From [Phialemoniopsis] sp. UDSM-2020 (taxonomy: Eukaryota > Ascomycota > Sordariomycetes > Thyridiales > Thyridiaceae), in assembly GCA_018873225.1 (NCBI GenBank), contig JAEILZ010000009.1, positions 1,541,501 through 1,605,500 of the forward strand: a stretch of 64,000 nucleotides of DNA, in the 5' to 3' direction. The notes below the pieces were generated by a model, which made no database searches, had not been told where the DNA came from, and saw nothing but the letters and a program-made list of their open reading frames with translations. Below, piece by piece: positions 34,655-47,000 of this stretch. The position numbers were made by a program, and so were the translations under genes. The first letter of the stretch is position 1, and each line of letters starts with the position of its first letter.

Positions 34655-36420
34655 AGGCACTCATTTTTGTCCTTTCATGGTGCACATCATTATCCTCGGC
34701 ACCACATCTCTGTCCTTGGGCACCCACGACAAGCCGCGTCGACTCTTTCTGTCCCGGGTCCCGAACTTTCAGTACCTCACCCGGGCGATCCACGACACGT
34801 TCGGTCATCCGCTGCCGCGACTTTGAAACGGGTCGGTTCACGCTGCTTTGATGGCACTATTGTAAAATTGGTCAAATGAACTTAATGTCAGCAACCCGTG
34901 GCCACAACTAGATGGGCCGCAAGCCTGCAGGTAGTGGATGCCGCTTTGATGGATGTGCCAACGACATCAAGGTGAGTCTGCAAAATCCAAGCCTTCAGAG
35001 AATAGCCACACATGCCAATTCCCCGGCGGTTGTGTTACTTTTTCCGTTTCGGTCGCAGCCCAGTTCTTTGCCTGTCATTGCACTGTCGCCAGCGGTCAAT
35101 TCAGTAGCCTGAAGCCCGCTCAATACTTTCAGCATCGCCCCTCTGCAACTCCCACCTATCGCTCTCTTCTCGGCCCTGCTCATTGCTTTTTTTCTCTTCA
35201 CTACTTTCTTTTCTTCCAGCCACCACGTCTGCGAGTCACCGAGACAATTGGTGTGGCACCCGTGTAGTGGCAGCCTTTGTTTGCCCGTTTTCTCCAGCAG
35301 AGCCATGCATTTCTCCTGGGCAGCCGTTGAGGCCGTGTGTGTGTCTTGGGTCTGGCAAGCTCCACACAAAATTACCAGGAGGCTGTTGATGGGAAGGGGT
35401 GGTACGTAGTGATGCAGCCTCTGGCGTGGATCTGTACGACATGTACATGACTTCCCGGCTCCGGAAACTACATTGCATCTCTGCTGGCTTCCGACTGGCC
35501 CAGGCTAGTGCCTGGGATGCATGTCGCGGCATCGCAAGGTGCAAGTATCACTCCGTGCCTGACGGTACTCTATTGTACTGTACGGCACTGACCGATATGG
35601 GCACTCCAGGGTTTTTCAACGATGATTGTTCTACAGCTACACCGGCGGCATGCTGCAACCTAAACAAGCAAACACTGCCTCTTTCTTTCTTCCTCCCCGG
35701 TTTCCTCGAATGCCCCTACAGAACCGTGTCTGGCTAAGCTGACTCCCGTCGTCTGGACCCCTGCCCCTCTCTCGATTACCCTTGTTCTGTTCTACTTACT
35801 TTCCGATCTCGAGGACTCATGCTGATTTACATTCTCTCACTTTGACCAGATCCCACCTCTGTCCATTGTTGCGCCAGCTCCGTCGAAGAAGAAGCTCATC
35901 CCCCAACTATGATCACCGCCCGGTAGTGACGTCGCTCAACTAGAAGCGTCAAATATTGAGACGATTCACTAATTTTTGGGGCACATGTCACGCGGGAAGC
36001 TATTTGACGAGAAGCCAATTCTGACATCCAAATTGTGTGCAGCAGGACTTCGAGCCCTCGCCGCCCTCTTGCCCCGGGCTGGACTACCTCGACCTACCGG
36101 CTTCAAATGACCTGCGGTACGTATGAGCTCCCTGGTTGATGATTTCGGTGTAAAATACATGCATACTTTCCAGTGTCCTTCCGTCGCCGCGTTTCCCTTT
36201 AGTTTTATTGCGTTGGCCCAATCTTCCTCGAGCCTAGCCTTGACCTTGCCATTTATCTTCATCCGCACCTCATGATCGGGGTGTTCTGGCGTCTTTGATT
36301 TTCTTCCCGATCCTGCTTTCATCCAATCAAGTTGGGCCAAACTCCATCCTCTCTGGTCTAAATGCTAGGGGCAGGAGACGGGTACTTGCGTCGAGCTCGA
36401 TTCATAACGCAGATACATAG

Positions 36421-38442
36421 TTGGCCCTTTCCCTCCATTTTTTTACCCCCCTTGGCTGTTTTCACACGATCAGCGGTCTCGCAGTACTCTGTCTACACTC
36501 TGCTGTCCTTGTGGGACACAAATTGCTGGCAGTGCTACGAAACCAGTGGTACACGGTCACTTGTATTGCACGGGCGACGCGATACAACACTGCAGTGCCA
36601 GGCTCCTTACAAAGGCCCTCTTTCTCTATAAGCTTAACAGAGGTGTTGTCGACTCCCACTGATTCGTACCCTAGGTATAGTCAGGACTCCAACCCTTCGC
36701 ATCTTAGCCTAGAAAGTTCTGTTCAACCTTCATCGACGATCAACCTGTACCAGTCTGCACCACCATCGGTCTTTCACAACACCACAGCCTACGCAGCCGA
36801 AGGCTCGGGCGCGTTCTTCCCTCCTTCATCTAACCACCTGTTCCCCGGGGTAGACGTTCGTGGTCCGAGACTAGGATCAAGGTATGTTACGGATCCCTTG
36901 TCACAATTAATTGCATCCGGCCAGAACATCTTGAGAAGATCAACTCACCAAAGTAGCAGTGCCACTTCATCCACGGGCATGGCACATGCTCGCCGTTCGG
37001 CAGCATTACCCCATCCTGGAACTCAAGTTGCCACTCGAGATCTCTATTCGCCTGCCACACCCTCTTACAGGAGGCCCGATCACTTGTCGCGATCACCACC
37101 ATTTCCCACAAACTTACGGCACCATCCGCTATCTCCCACGCCCAGCCCAAGCCTGGGGTTCAATCCAAACCTCAGGATGGACAACTCTTTCGGCTCAAAG
37201 TCCCAGCAGACCATACCTCCTCTGCAGACGATGACGACCCTCGGTGCATTGCACTGCACAGACGGCTCTGCGACCGGCACTCCTGTCAAAATCGAAATCA
37301 CCGGCACCATTGACAAAGGCTTCTTCCTCGCCGACAATGAATGGACTTGCTACCGGCGAAATTATTTCTCCTGCATTTGCTCGTATAGCCTGTCGCCCTG
37401 GTTCCCAAACGCGGCAATGCATTTCTTGCAGTCAAGTAGCCAGCAGAGCTACCAGGTCTATGGCTTTGCCATGTGCATCTCAGCTGTCGTCGCCGACAAT
37501 GACGGTCACGCCATAGATTTGGTTCAGCATACTCCGAAGAGAGACAAAGGACCTATTGCCCGGCCCGAGAAGGTTCGACTGAATCCTAAACCACCTCAAG
37601 CAAACCACCATCCCCTTGGGGCGTACAATCAGGTGGACTCGGGCCTGGTAGGATCTTCGAGATACGACCAAGGCTTTAATAACGCGCAAGGCTCATACCC
37701 GACCGAACACACATTTGAACGCATCCAGTTCAAGCAGGCAACGGCCAACAACGGGAAGCGTCGTGCAGCACAGCAATACTATCATCTGATGGTTGAATTG
37801 TATGCAGACATAGGCACCCAAGGCTCAGAGCAGTTCCTGAAGATTGCGTATAGAAAATCGGCTAAGATGATAGTGCGCGGGCGCTCCCCGGGGCATTACC
37901 AGTCCGAGAGACGCGGAAGTGCAAGTAGTGGACCAGGCGGGTCAGCTGGGAGCATTGGGTATCCGGGGTCCCAACTCCTAGGCTCTGAGTTCGGCCCTCA
38001 GGGCGCGACCATGCTGTCTAGCGGTTATGGTGGTGGCTATGACCCTCGAACCACGAGCCATTACAGTTCTGGAACCCGTCATCACCACGACTTGCCTATG
38101 GAACCAATCTTATCAGCCGATGAGGCGAAGGCTCTCAACGACACGAAAGAGTATCAGTACTATCCGACCCCCATCTATGACGGCAGTCACGATCCTCGCC
38201 AACCTGTGGAGATGTTTACACACAGCCGCAGCGAACATGATACTGCCACCTCTCACCCTGGCGGCGGACTCGAGCTGGGGGGGTCCAAGGTCAAGTCAGA
38301 GTTTGACGGATCATTGCCACGCCTGTTCTACCCGGGTCCTAACGCGTTCACGAGGAACTGCGGCCGGTTCGAAGGCAAGTCCAGCTCTGGAGGCTATTAT
38401 CCAACCATGATGCCTCCTTCTTCCGGCATGAACATCACTTGA
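36421..38442 (+). CDS. vib-1: NDT80/PhoG-domain transcription factor, VIB-1/XprG-like
   Basis: One long open frame, 673 residues as drawn. The NDT80-type DNA-binding domain spans about residues 273-493. It includes IEITGTIDKGFFLADNEWTC, YRRNYFSCICSYSL, VYGFAMCISAVVADNDGHAI and FERIQFKQATANNGKRRAAQ, and ends LKIAYRKSAKMIVRGRSPGHY. Low-complexity Ser/Pro/Gly/Tyr regions flank it. VIB-1 (Neurospora) and XprG (Aspergillus) drive heterokaryon-incompatibility cell death, extracellular protease and starvation responses. The start is doubtful: residues 1-73 are hydrophobic and unlike the rest, and a good acceptor (CTTAAC...CAG) ends at 36640, right before EVLSTPTDSYPRYS. The true start is therefore probably in an upstream exon I could not identify. 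The orthology name is a family-level judgement. Confidence 0.85.
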   Translation: MALSLHFFTPLGCFHTISGLAVLCLHSAVLVGHKLLAVLRNQWYTVTCIARATRYNTAVPGSLQRPSFSISLTEVLSTPTDSYPRYSQDSNPSHLSLESSVQPSSTINLYQSAPPSVFHNTTAYAAEGSGAFFPPSSNHLFPGVDVRGPRLGSRYVTDPLSQLIASGQNILRRSTHQSSSATSSTGMAHARRSAALPHPGTQVATRDLYSPATPSYRRPDHLSRSPPFPTNLRHHPLSPTPSPSLGFNPNLRMDNSFGSKSQQTIPPLQTMTTLGALHCTDGSATGTPVKIEITGTIDKGFFLADNEWTCYRRNYFSCICSYSLSPWFPNAAMHFLQSSSQQSYQVYGFAMCISAVVADNDGHAIDLVQHTPKRDKGPIARPEKVRLNPKPPQANHHPLGAYNQVDSGLVGSSRYDQGFNNAQGSYPTEHTFERIQFKQATANNGKRRAAQQYYHLMVELYADIGTQGSEQFLKIAYRKSAKMIVRGRSPGHYQSERRGSASSGPGGSAGSIGYPGSQLLGSEFGPQGATMLSSGYGGGYDPRTTSHYSSGTRHHHDLPMEPILSADEAKALNDTKEYQYYPTPIYDGSHDPRQPVEMFTHSRSEHDTATSHPGGGLELGGSKVKSEFDGSLPRLFYPGPNAFTRNCGRFEGKSSSGGYYPTMMPPSSGMNIT

Positions 38443-41400
38443 GTCCCTTTTCGTCATGGCCGGCAATGAGTTGCGAAGAGCGAGAGATTGTTATCCATTG
38501 AAAAGAAATGGCGGTCCTTCATCAAAAACAGAAATGTTCACACGTTCGCTGACAATATTATCGTTTTGTTTTGATTTGATGATCTGGCTTGATATTGGGA
38601 GCGGATATTCGCCGAAGGACTTGATACTCGGTAATGGGATGCATGGCGTACAGGAAAAAGAAAATATGAAGGGTGAAAAGTGCATTAAGACTCGAGCCTT
38701 TGTTCAGTTGATCACCATTCATAGAACACGATACAATTGTTGTCGGGGTCGGACAACCACAGCATGGGAGGCAGAGACAGTTATGGGGGTCATGGTCGGA
38801 TGAGATACACGAGGAGTTTGAACGGATACCCACGCAGCATCTGATTTTCATCTTTCGATTCTTGGATTGTATTGATTTGCGTAGCATATTTGTTTCTCTA
38901 GTTATGCTGTTCAGTGGCAGGCTAAACGGGGACATAGTCTGGCGTTGATCGTCGACAGGACTTCAGGGCGGATCGAGGTTGATCCTCGTTATCTTTGAAA
39001 TCTTTCGAGTTCTTCTGCAACAGCTGAATGACGAAGTACTTTGCTTCTATTGTTACTTTCGACAGATCGATTCCTGCATGGCCTTGGACAGTTCCGCCTT
39101 TCACCTTCATGGAGCCGCTGGATCTCTTTACCTCGATTGGCGTCATATGGCCAGACAAGCCAATGTAAGATAGGGTCATCTGACAGCATGACATGGCATG
39201 GCATGTGAGACATGGCGGAAGAATTCACGACGAGCAGACTCCTGCGCCTTGCGAGGCACCAGCTCCTGATTCACAGGCCAAGGACGCCTTGGGCATCGTG
39301 CACCACCTCAACAAGACCTTGAGCCTGGTGGCTTGGAGCTTAACAACGGTTCTGAAAAGTCGTGTCTTTTCTTACTAATTTACAGCCCTCCTGTTCAACG
39401 GTCGACGCACTTTTAGCTATCCACTTGGGCATACGCATACCTCCTGTCAAAGAGCCTCCTAACAAGAGGCGGTTGATACGTCACTATCTCAGAGGGTAGG
39501 TAGTGAGCGATGTAGCCTTGTAGCGACCCTGGCTGGGCTCACCGGTTGCACAGATCTGCCCTGCGGGGTTCCATGGCTATTCGTTACTCGGCATCCCCTG
39601 GTAGTAGGTACTAGTTTCTCACTTCGCTCGTCGACCCTAGCGGGGACAGATCTTCACTCTCGTACCCGAGATGTCATGTCTTTGGCTGGGGGAGAAGGGT
39701 GTCTACGCTATCGTTTCCGGTTGGTAGAAGCTCCTGTTTTCTTCCTTGTCGCTCCTCTTGGTGCTGGAGCGCGTGATCAGATTCACCGCCTCCCTCGACC
39801 GCAGGGCCCGTCCTCGACATCATAGCTACCCGGAGTGGGTAGGAGCTGATTCTGACTCCCGTGTTCGCGAAGGGGTCTCTCCCGGAATAGATGTTCGATC
39901 GTGGGTGTCGTTTAACGGACCTTGGCCCGTGGTGCTGAGTCTCGCGACACTACATTACCTGCATGAGGCGCCTCGCAGCGGGAGCAGTCCCCCGTATAAG
40001 CAGCGCAGGCCCAGGAGTCGCCCGGCTTCGGTGTGTGACGAGGCATGGTGATATCAATGGATAGGTGCTGCATCGCAAATCGACATCTGAGGATGCAGAG
40101 AAACCCTCTTGTAGATAGGCGAGGGCCTGTGTGTCCTCCTTGTTCACCCTTTACCTAGTGCGCTGCAACACGAATACCGAGGTAAACTAGGTTTTCTTTT
40201 CCCTTTTACGAGTGGGTGGCGTTCCCTTCTTTCCCTCGTGGCTCCCGTTTTTTCTTTCTCTATCGCCCCGGTCTACGGAACACGCTTCAATGCACTGCGG
40301 ATCTCGAAATGCAGGAGGCAAAGATGTGCGTGGCGTTTTTCTGCCTCTTACCTTCTTTTCTTTCTTTTGTGACGGAGCTGCATATTGGGGGTAATTCCAG
40401 TGGGTGCGGAATGCAAAAAGGTTGTGTGACACAGGCATCGCGATGCCCTGACTGGCTTCGGAAGTTTTCCTGTGCCTTTCTTACCTCGTCCTGTCTGTCT
40501 GTGTCTTTCCTAATGTGCATGTGTGGGGTCACATGCGGAAGCCGGCGATGAGGAAGGAAGCATGGGTGGACAACAAAACAAAAAAAAACGTAGGAGGCTG
40601 GGGCTTTCTACAAACTCAGAAGGGAGGATGCAATGAATGGGATGTGCCGGCAGGCAAACACGAAGGGGTGCATACAGCCACAGGCTCTCGTCCTCGTCTT
40701 CCTGCCTCTTTCCCTACCTACCTCATGACTCTTGGCCCTTTTACGCACTCGGCTCGCTCGACCAAGTTTGCAAAGCGGCTAGGAATCGTCTCGTTGGATC
40801 TCTTTGCGGGACCGTCATGTACCTAGAGCAGCAGAGCAGGCATGTACCGGCATCCGCCGCCCCCGCCTCGTTTGCAAGGCCTGTCCCCGGCCGTCGCGCT
40901 CCCCTCCCACCTCTTGGCCCTGTTTGAATGGCTCGGTCAGAGCCAGAGCGGTCAATCTATCGATCGCAAGGGGACCCCTGTCCCGAGCTGAAGAATGGAG
41001 AGAGGGCGTGCCTCTAGGGAAAAGAGGCAGGCAGGCCCATGAATGAGGTCGCTCCAACACATCTTGCGACTTCCAGGGTCCCCATCCTCGTCATTCGATC
41101 AAGAGGTGACATCTCGCTGGAAAATGGCCTCATCACGTCTCAAAACATGAGAAGTGATCAAAAAAGAAGACCCCTAACAGTTGGCTTCTTTCGACTTGGG
41201 TGCTGTCCAAATAAGCTTTGGAAACCAAACATCTCGCTCCCTCGGAACTATACTGTTCTAAGCAAAACGGCCCGCTTTAGGTGCCCGCTACAGCTGGTCC
41301 ACTGCTGCCCGCTATGATCTTCCATGATGGCCCGGTCTGGCCCCTAAAGCGCAGAGCAGGGCCAAATGTCATGCAAGGTCACTCTTTGTCCTCTTTCGAG

Positions 41401-44013
41401 TCTTGGAGATGGATGGGCAAAAGGGGGACGGTGAGGAAGGCTGGCCACCCCCAGCCACAGCATAGAAACACAGCGAGTGCCGTGATGAATAGAGATCTCC
41501 ACGTCTCCTCTCTTCTCTTTTCTTGCCTCTTTTCCTTCTCCATGTGCGGCGCGTACATCTGATACACCTGCGCCGCAGACGGGATCTCCAGGCTGCTTTA
41601 CGGCAAGAAAGGACCCCAACCGGCCCCCAAATTCCTTTTCCCCATTTCGTCATGGGCATATCCGTTTATTTGCTTGCTTGATTATGTGGCACCCCTGATG
41701 CTGGTCCTGATCTCGCCCTCTTACCCCGCCTTGGCGTTTGTTTCCTTCAGCATATCCCTGTCACTCTGCCAATCCATTTGCGTTTGTGTTGGCAAAGCAA
41801 ACTCAGCCCGGGGGCAATGACTCCAAGTGCAGACTTCCCAAGAGAGGCTTCGTGTTAGCAAGTCTTTCAAAGCCCTTCTGCCCAGTTCTTGCGTGTATCG
41901 CCGGACCACTCGTTGATCTGCCGAGAGTGGATGACTGCAGAAGGTTACATTTGACACTGGCTGTTGGTCGTCTTTTTTCCAATTGATGCTGACGAACGAT
42001 AGTAAGGTAGGCAAATGGAGGAAGACAGAGATCCTTTGGAGGTGGGCAGCGTCGTCACCCACTGATGGGAAACCAACAGGCTTGGGTGACAGACACGCTG
42101 CCACCCTTGCCCATTGAAACCGGTGACGGAAACACCATCTCTAAAGGAGGTTTACTCATCTATTCACCTCTCCGGCTTGTGAAGAAACAGGGCAAAACCT
42201 GGAACAGCTGGTCACACGCTACTGCCGCCGAATGTGATCAGTGATCAGTTCAGACCGCCAAATTCTTTCCCTGCATTATTTGTTTCTGGAATAGAAGGAA
42301 AGACGTAATATTACCCACTTCGGCTGACCACGTCTTCAACCTTCTCTCTCCTTAGCAAAGAAAACAAAGATTTGACTCAGCACAAGCACGTGCGACACAG
42401 GTTGACGATACCATCAGGGTAATCATAAAATAACAGTTAAGACTGGAAACGGCCTAGTCTATCTGGAAAATGGGTGGTGGGTGGTCTGGAGATCGCAGCT
42501 GAAACTGCCTCCCCCTCGCTGCCTATTCCCCCCTTTCTCGCCGCCGCCGCCGCTACCGCCGTCACACTGACCCAGGAAGAAGCCCTTGCTTGCGCAGATC
42601 GATCTCACCTTGTCGAAACCGTTTTCCGTTCCATAGGACAGCGTCCCTTTGGCCCATCGTTACACGACTTCTTCAGCCCTACGGCTCGTCTGGTCTGTCG
42701 CTTATTAGTCCGTCATCGCGCACGCACGCGAACGGCCCCCGGCGAGTTGCCGGTCCATCCGCCCGCTGACCCCCTTTTTTTTTGCCCAAATCTGACTTGC
42801 GTGGGGGATGGGCTTTTTAATTCTGCAAGCTGCGCTAGCATATGTGAGGTTATCTTGACATCCAGGAAATCTCCCCAGGTTCCTGCCAAGTCTTGAGCGA
42901 GCTGAGAGGAGCTGAGGGGCGTTTTAGCGAATCTGGTCCTGCCTCTCTCGCCTCGTATTAGATGCTGCTTGGCGTGACAGTTGCAACGAATGCTCTCATG
43001 ATGATTCGGCGAAGTTTGCGGGAGTTCCCTTCAAAACACCCTCGTCTTCTCCATTTGGCCCCTGCCAAGGACCCTCGATATAGGATATTGCGAGGCATAC
43101 GCGTTGTACTCGTGAGATGACGTTGCCATCACTGAAGCAGGCTCAAAATGGCGCCTTTGCTCCGGTCCTCGTGACAGAGTTCAGAACCAACAATACACCG
43201 AATGTAACAAAAGATCCTGTTTGAATTGGATTGCGTCGTGGACTTGCTGCAAGCTTCATCTAGACTCAGCAGTTGCTTATTCACGAAACTGTGTTGCGAG
43301 GCCGAAATGCGAGTGCGAATACTGCATGAACAACTTCACTCTCACCGCCGCCAACAATGTTTGCTTTGGGGCAGGCTTGCGATTTGTCAACTTGTCTGAA
43401 TTTCTATTTGGTCTTGATAATATCTATCGGCCAGTTCCGATGGGGGGCTTACTCCTGCGGCGCAGTCCCCCTTTTCGCTCCTTCGCTGTTTTGACTCCCG
43501 AAACAGATCTTGATTGTGTCCAAACGAGGGCCAAAGAGGCGAAGAGGGGTGTGATTATTTCGAGAGGAACGGTGACATCGGCCAGATCGTGGACGTGAGA
43601 TTTCGCGCACTGTGGAAGCTACATGTAACCACTCCAATTTGGGTAAGGCGTTTTTCCCTTGTGTGGATGCGGCTCGAAGAGGAGGAGTGAGATCTCGGTA
43701 CCCGTGGAGGGTTCAATGCAGACTTGACAGGTGATAGAAATGCGTGTCTCATGGACACAACCTGGGTGCCCCGGTGGAGAGAGAGAGACACGTCATGTTG
43801 CACAGAGGGCCTTATCTCTGGAACGCCCAATACGAGTCCCTCGTGCTGCAACTGGGATCTAGTAATGCCCAGAGATGGTAAGCGATGGGGGGGGGGCGGG
43901 GGAGGGAGAGAGAGTTGCACAGGCCTCGTGCTGATGAACTGCCGCAGACGCGCGTAGATGAAGTCATTGTACCAGGTCGGCGATCAGGCTTTCCTTATAT
44001 TGTGATAGCCTAT
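38443..44013. other. Gene-poor tract of 5.6 kb between two convergent genes
   Basis: Lies between the stop codons of the NDT80 factor (plus) and HRQ1 (minus), so it needs no promoter for either. Even so it has several CT-rich plus-strand blocks (about 40190-40270, 41505-41545, 42325-42360). I found no ORF with protein-like character, no tRNA and no transposon domain. A noncoding RNA or a small undetected gene is possible. Confidence 0.5.
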
Positions 44014-47000
44014 TCAGGTCGCTGGAGGACCATCATGGTGGTGGTGGTGGTGGTGGTGGTTTCCGGCGTCGGGAATATTTCCGATGGCTACCACATCCGT
44101 GCTGTCGTCCTCCTCCCTCTTAATCTCCAGCTCCTGCAGGGTCCTGCGGTCTCGTGGCGGAACCGGCTCCGCGAGTATGACCGTCTCCACACCCGCAGGG
44201 CTGAACTCCTCCGGCCCCATCGGCAGGGCCTCGACGTCGATGTACACGCCGAGGATGCTCTTGAGAATGACCTCGCTGCCGGCCTTGCTCATGACCTCGT
44301 TGGCGTGCTTACACCGCTCAGAGGCCACGCACTCGAGGCACCCCAGGTCGCAGTGGCAGCCCAGGACGCGGCTGAGCGCCTGCTTCAGGAGCAGGTCGAT
44401 GAACTCGAACGCCTTGGTGTTGATCCCCGAGCCCCCTGCGCCGCCCTTGGCGTCGTAAAACGTCAGACGGGCCGGCCTCTTGCGGGTGGTCTCCTTCTCC
44501 GCGAACTCCTTCATGCTGTTCTTGCACTCGGTGCGCACGTCACCGGGCATGCTGACCACAAAGTTGGGCACGAGGCTCATTATGGCGTGCTCGGCCGCGT
44601 GGATGGCACCCGCGACATTGAGGCGCCGCTCGACGAGAATCTCGAGGGCTCGGCGCGGCACGTCGATCCACATGCCCTTGGAGTAACGTATGACGGGCGG
44701 GTTGTCGACGTGCACGGCGTCGAGGATGCGGTTGCGCTTGTCCATCTTGAAGAAGCCAAAGACGACCTGCGTGATGCGGATGGTGCCGTGGAAGGCTCGC
44801 GACAGAGATCCCGGGATGCGGCGGATAGCTTCCGTCTCTGTGGGGTCGATGTCGGTGAAATCACGCTGCTGTGTCGTCCAGTCGACCTTGACCTTCTCGA
44901 CCTTGGCGATGCGCCGGTCGGGGTTGAAGTCGCGGACTAGGTAGGTCGTGCCCTGGTGCAGGAAAATGGCCCCGTCGTAGATGGTGAATGTCGCGCGAGA
45001 CGCCTCGAGTTCTTCGAGGACGACGTTGCGGCCGTGTGTAATGTCGATGATGGCGAAATGCTCATCCTCTGTGTCACGGATGGAGACAAACTTTGACGGC
45101 AACGGGCGAAACCTGTCATGGCAGTGGTAGAAGCCTAGTTCGTCCTTGATGAGTCGCTGCTCGCAAAGATCCTCTAAAGCATCGCCGAAATACTTTGCAT
45201 CTTCTTGCGGGCGTATAGGCATCTCGTACGCGGCGCATTGTATATGGCCTTCCCTCACAAGCATATTGTCCAAGTCGACTTGCAGCTCGCAGTTCGGCTT
45301 GGTGAAGAGCTCGTCGGGATTTTGCATGTAATACTGGTCGGTAGGGAAACAATCACCAACCAGAATTGACAGAGAGTCCTTGTTCCGGCGACCAGCTCTG
45401 CCACTCTGCTGCCTCAAGTTAGAAATGGTATAGGGGAATCCCCAGGTAAGGACGCAGTCCAGGGAGCCAATATCAACACCCAGTTCAAGCGCGGTCGTCG
45501 CCACGATTCCCATGAGCTTCCCTTCGAACATCTCAGTCTCAATACGGCGGCGGTCCTGCGCCGTGTAACCGCCTCTATAGCCCATGACCCGGGAGCCACA
45601 CTCTGATCGCCCCAGATTGTCTAGTTCCGCCCTGATGGCACTAACAAGCTTCTCACATTGCTCTCTCACTCTGGTGAAGGCGATGACACGAACGCCACGA
45701 AGAATCAGGGCACAAAAGAGACGAGCACACTCGACCATAGCATTGCCCCGACCGCTGGTGGGATCAGTAGGGTCCTTGTAAGGGGTGTTCCAGCAAAGAA
45801 ACTCCTTACGGCCGGATGGGGATCCGTCAAAGTCGATCAATTTGACATCATCCATGCCGAAGATGGTTTGGAAATGGTCTTGCGGATTCGCAACGGTAGC
45901 AGAACAAGAAACGAAGCGGACGCGCCTATTGCCGATGGCTGCACATATCCGCCTGAGCCGGCGCATGATGAAAGCGACATGCGATCCCATAAGTCCGTTG
46001 TAGTAGTGCAGCTCGTCGACGACGACGTACTTCAGGTTCTTGAGAAAGGTGCGCCACCTCTCTTCCTGCGGTAGGATGGTGATGTGCAACATGTCTGGAT
46101 TAGTGAAGATGATGCGTGCCTCGTCCCGTATCATGTTTCTCTCCTTCATCGGAGTGTCGCCATCGAAGGTCTCGACGATCACGTCTTCCATGCCCGGCAT
46201 ATAGCTCAGCATCTCCTTTAGACTCCTCTTCTGGTCCTGTGCCAGAGCCTTGGTCGGAAATATGTACATAGCCCTTGTATGGTAGTCGCTCTCGAGTGCG
46301 TGCAGGACCGGGAGTTGATAAATGAGCGACTTGCCAGAACTCGTTGACGTCGAGACTACAACGTTGTGTCCCGCCTGTAGATTGTTGATGGCCTCGGCTT
46401 GGTGTGCAAAGAACTGCGTGATTCCTTTGGCGTTATACAAAGCGTTGACCAGGTCTGGACTAAGTAAGAAGTCAAGGTCCCCGTATATCGGTTCTTGAGC
46501 TTCGAAAACGCGGTGACCGTCTGGGACGATCTGTCCCACATACCACTGACTCTCCTTGATCTCCTGCACAATCTCAGGGATGCTCTGTCGTTCCGTAGGA
46601 ATAGTCTCGGGCAGTGTGCTAAAGTCGGGCTGTGGTGATGATTCGCGAGTCTCTGTCGGGACCGGTATGAAGGCCTTTGCCTCACTCTCAAGAACCAGTT
46701 TTGGGTCCAGTTCCTCCTCGACACATCGATTCAAGAAGACATTGACCGCATTCGTGAACTTCTGGTTCCTTTTCTCGATCAATGTCGACATTTGCTTCTG
46801 GCTGTAGACGGGCATCTTGAGGTCCTCCTCCCTCAGCTTCCTCATCGGCTTGGTCGGCTCCCCGGTCTTCTTGTGCTGGACCTGCCTCTTCAAGTCCCCG
46901 TCCACGAACTCAAAGTACAGCACCTCTTTCACGCCGGTCTCGGGAAGCTCGTCCGGGTGCCGCGCCCCAAGCGCCTCCGTGCCCGTGAGCCCGCCGACAG

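Larger units (their letters stand above)
24737..36420. other. Gene-poor tract of 11.7 kb upstream of the NDT80 factor
   Basis: Only short, unconserved-looking open frames on both strands. No intact transposon domain, terminal repeat pair, tRNA or rRNA was recognised. GC content looks close to the genome average, so heavy RIP is not evident by eye. The right part (about 32.3-36.4 kb) looks like promoter and transcribed leader: a TATA-like ATAAATAAAAAG at about 32267, CT-rich sequence from about 32330, and several good splice donors (for example around 33044 and 34972). Microsatellites are listed separately. Confidence 0.5.

Noticed and set aside
38922..39194. 90-codon open frame on the minus strand after the NDT80 factor
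   Set aside because: Mildly protein-like, but there is no recognisable domain and it could be part of the 3' UTR region; evidence too thin to call.
42474..42896. 140-codon open frame on the plus strand
   Set aside because: Ala/Pro/Ser low complexity from CCG repeats; no conserved pattern seen.
43885..44940. 351-codon open frame opposite HRQ1
   Set aside because: Antisense shadow of the GC-rich HRQ1 coding sequence.
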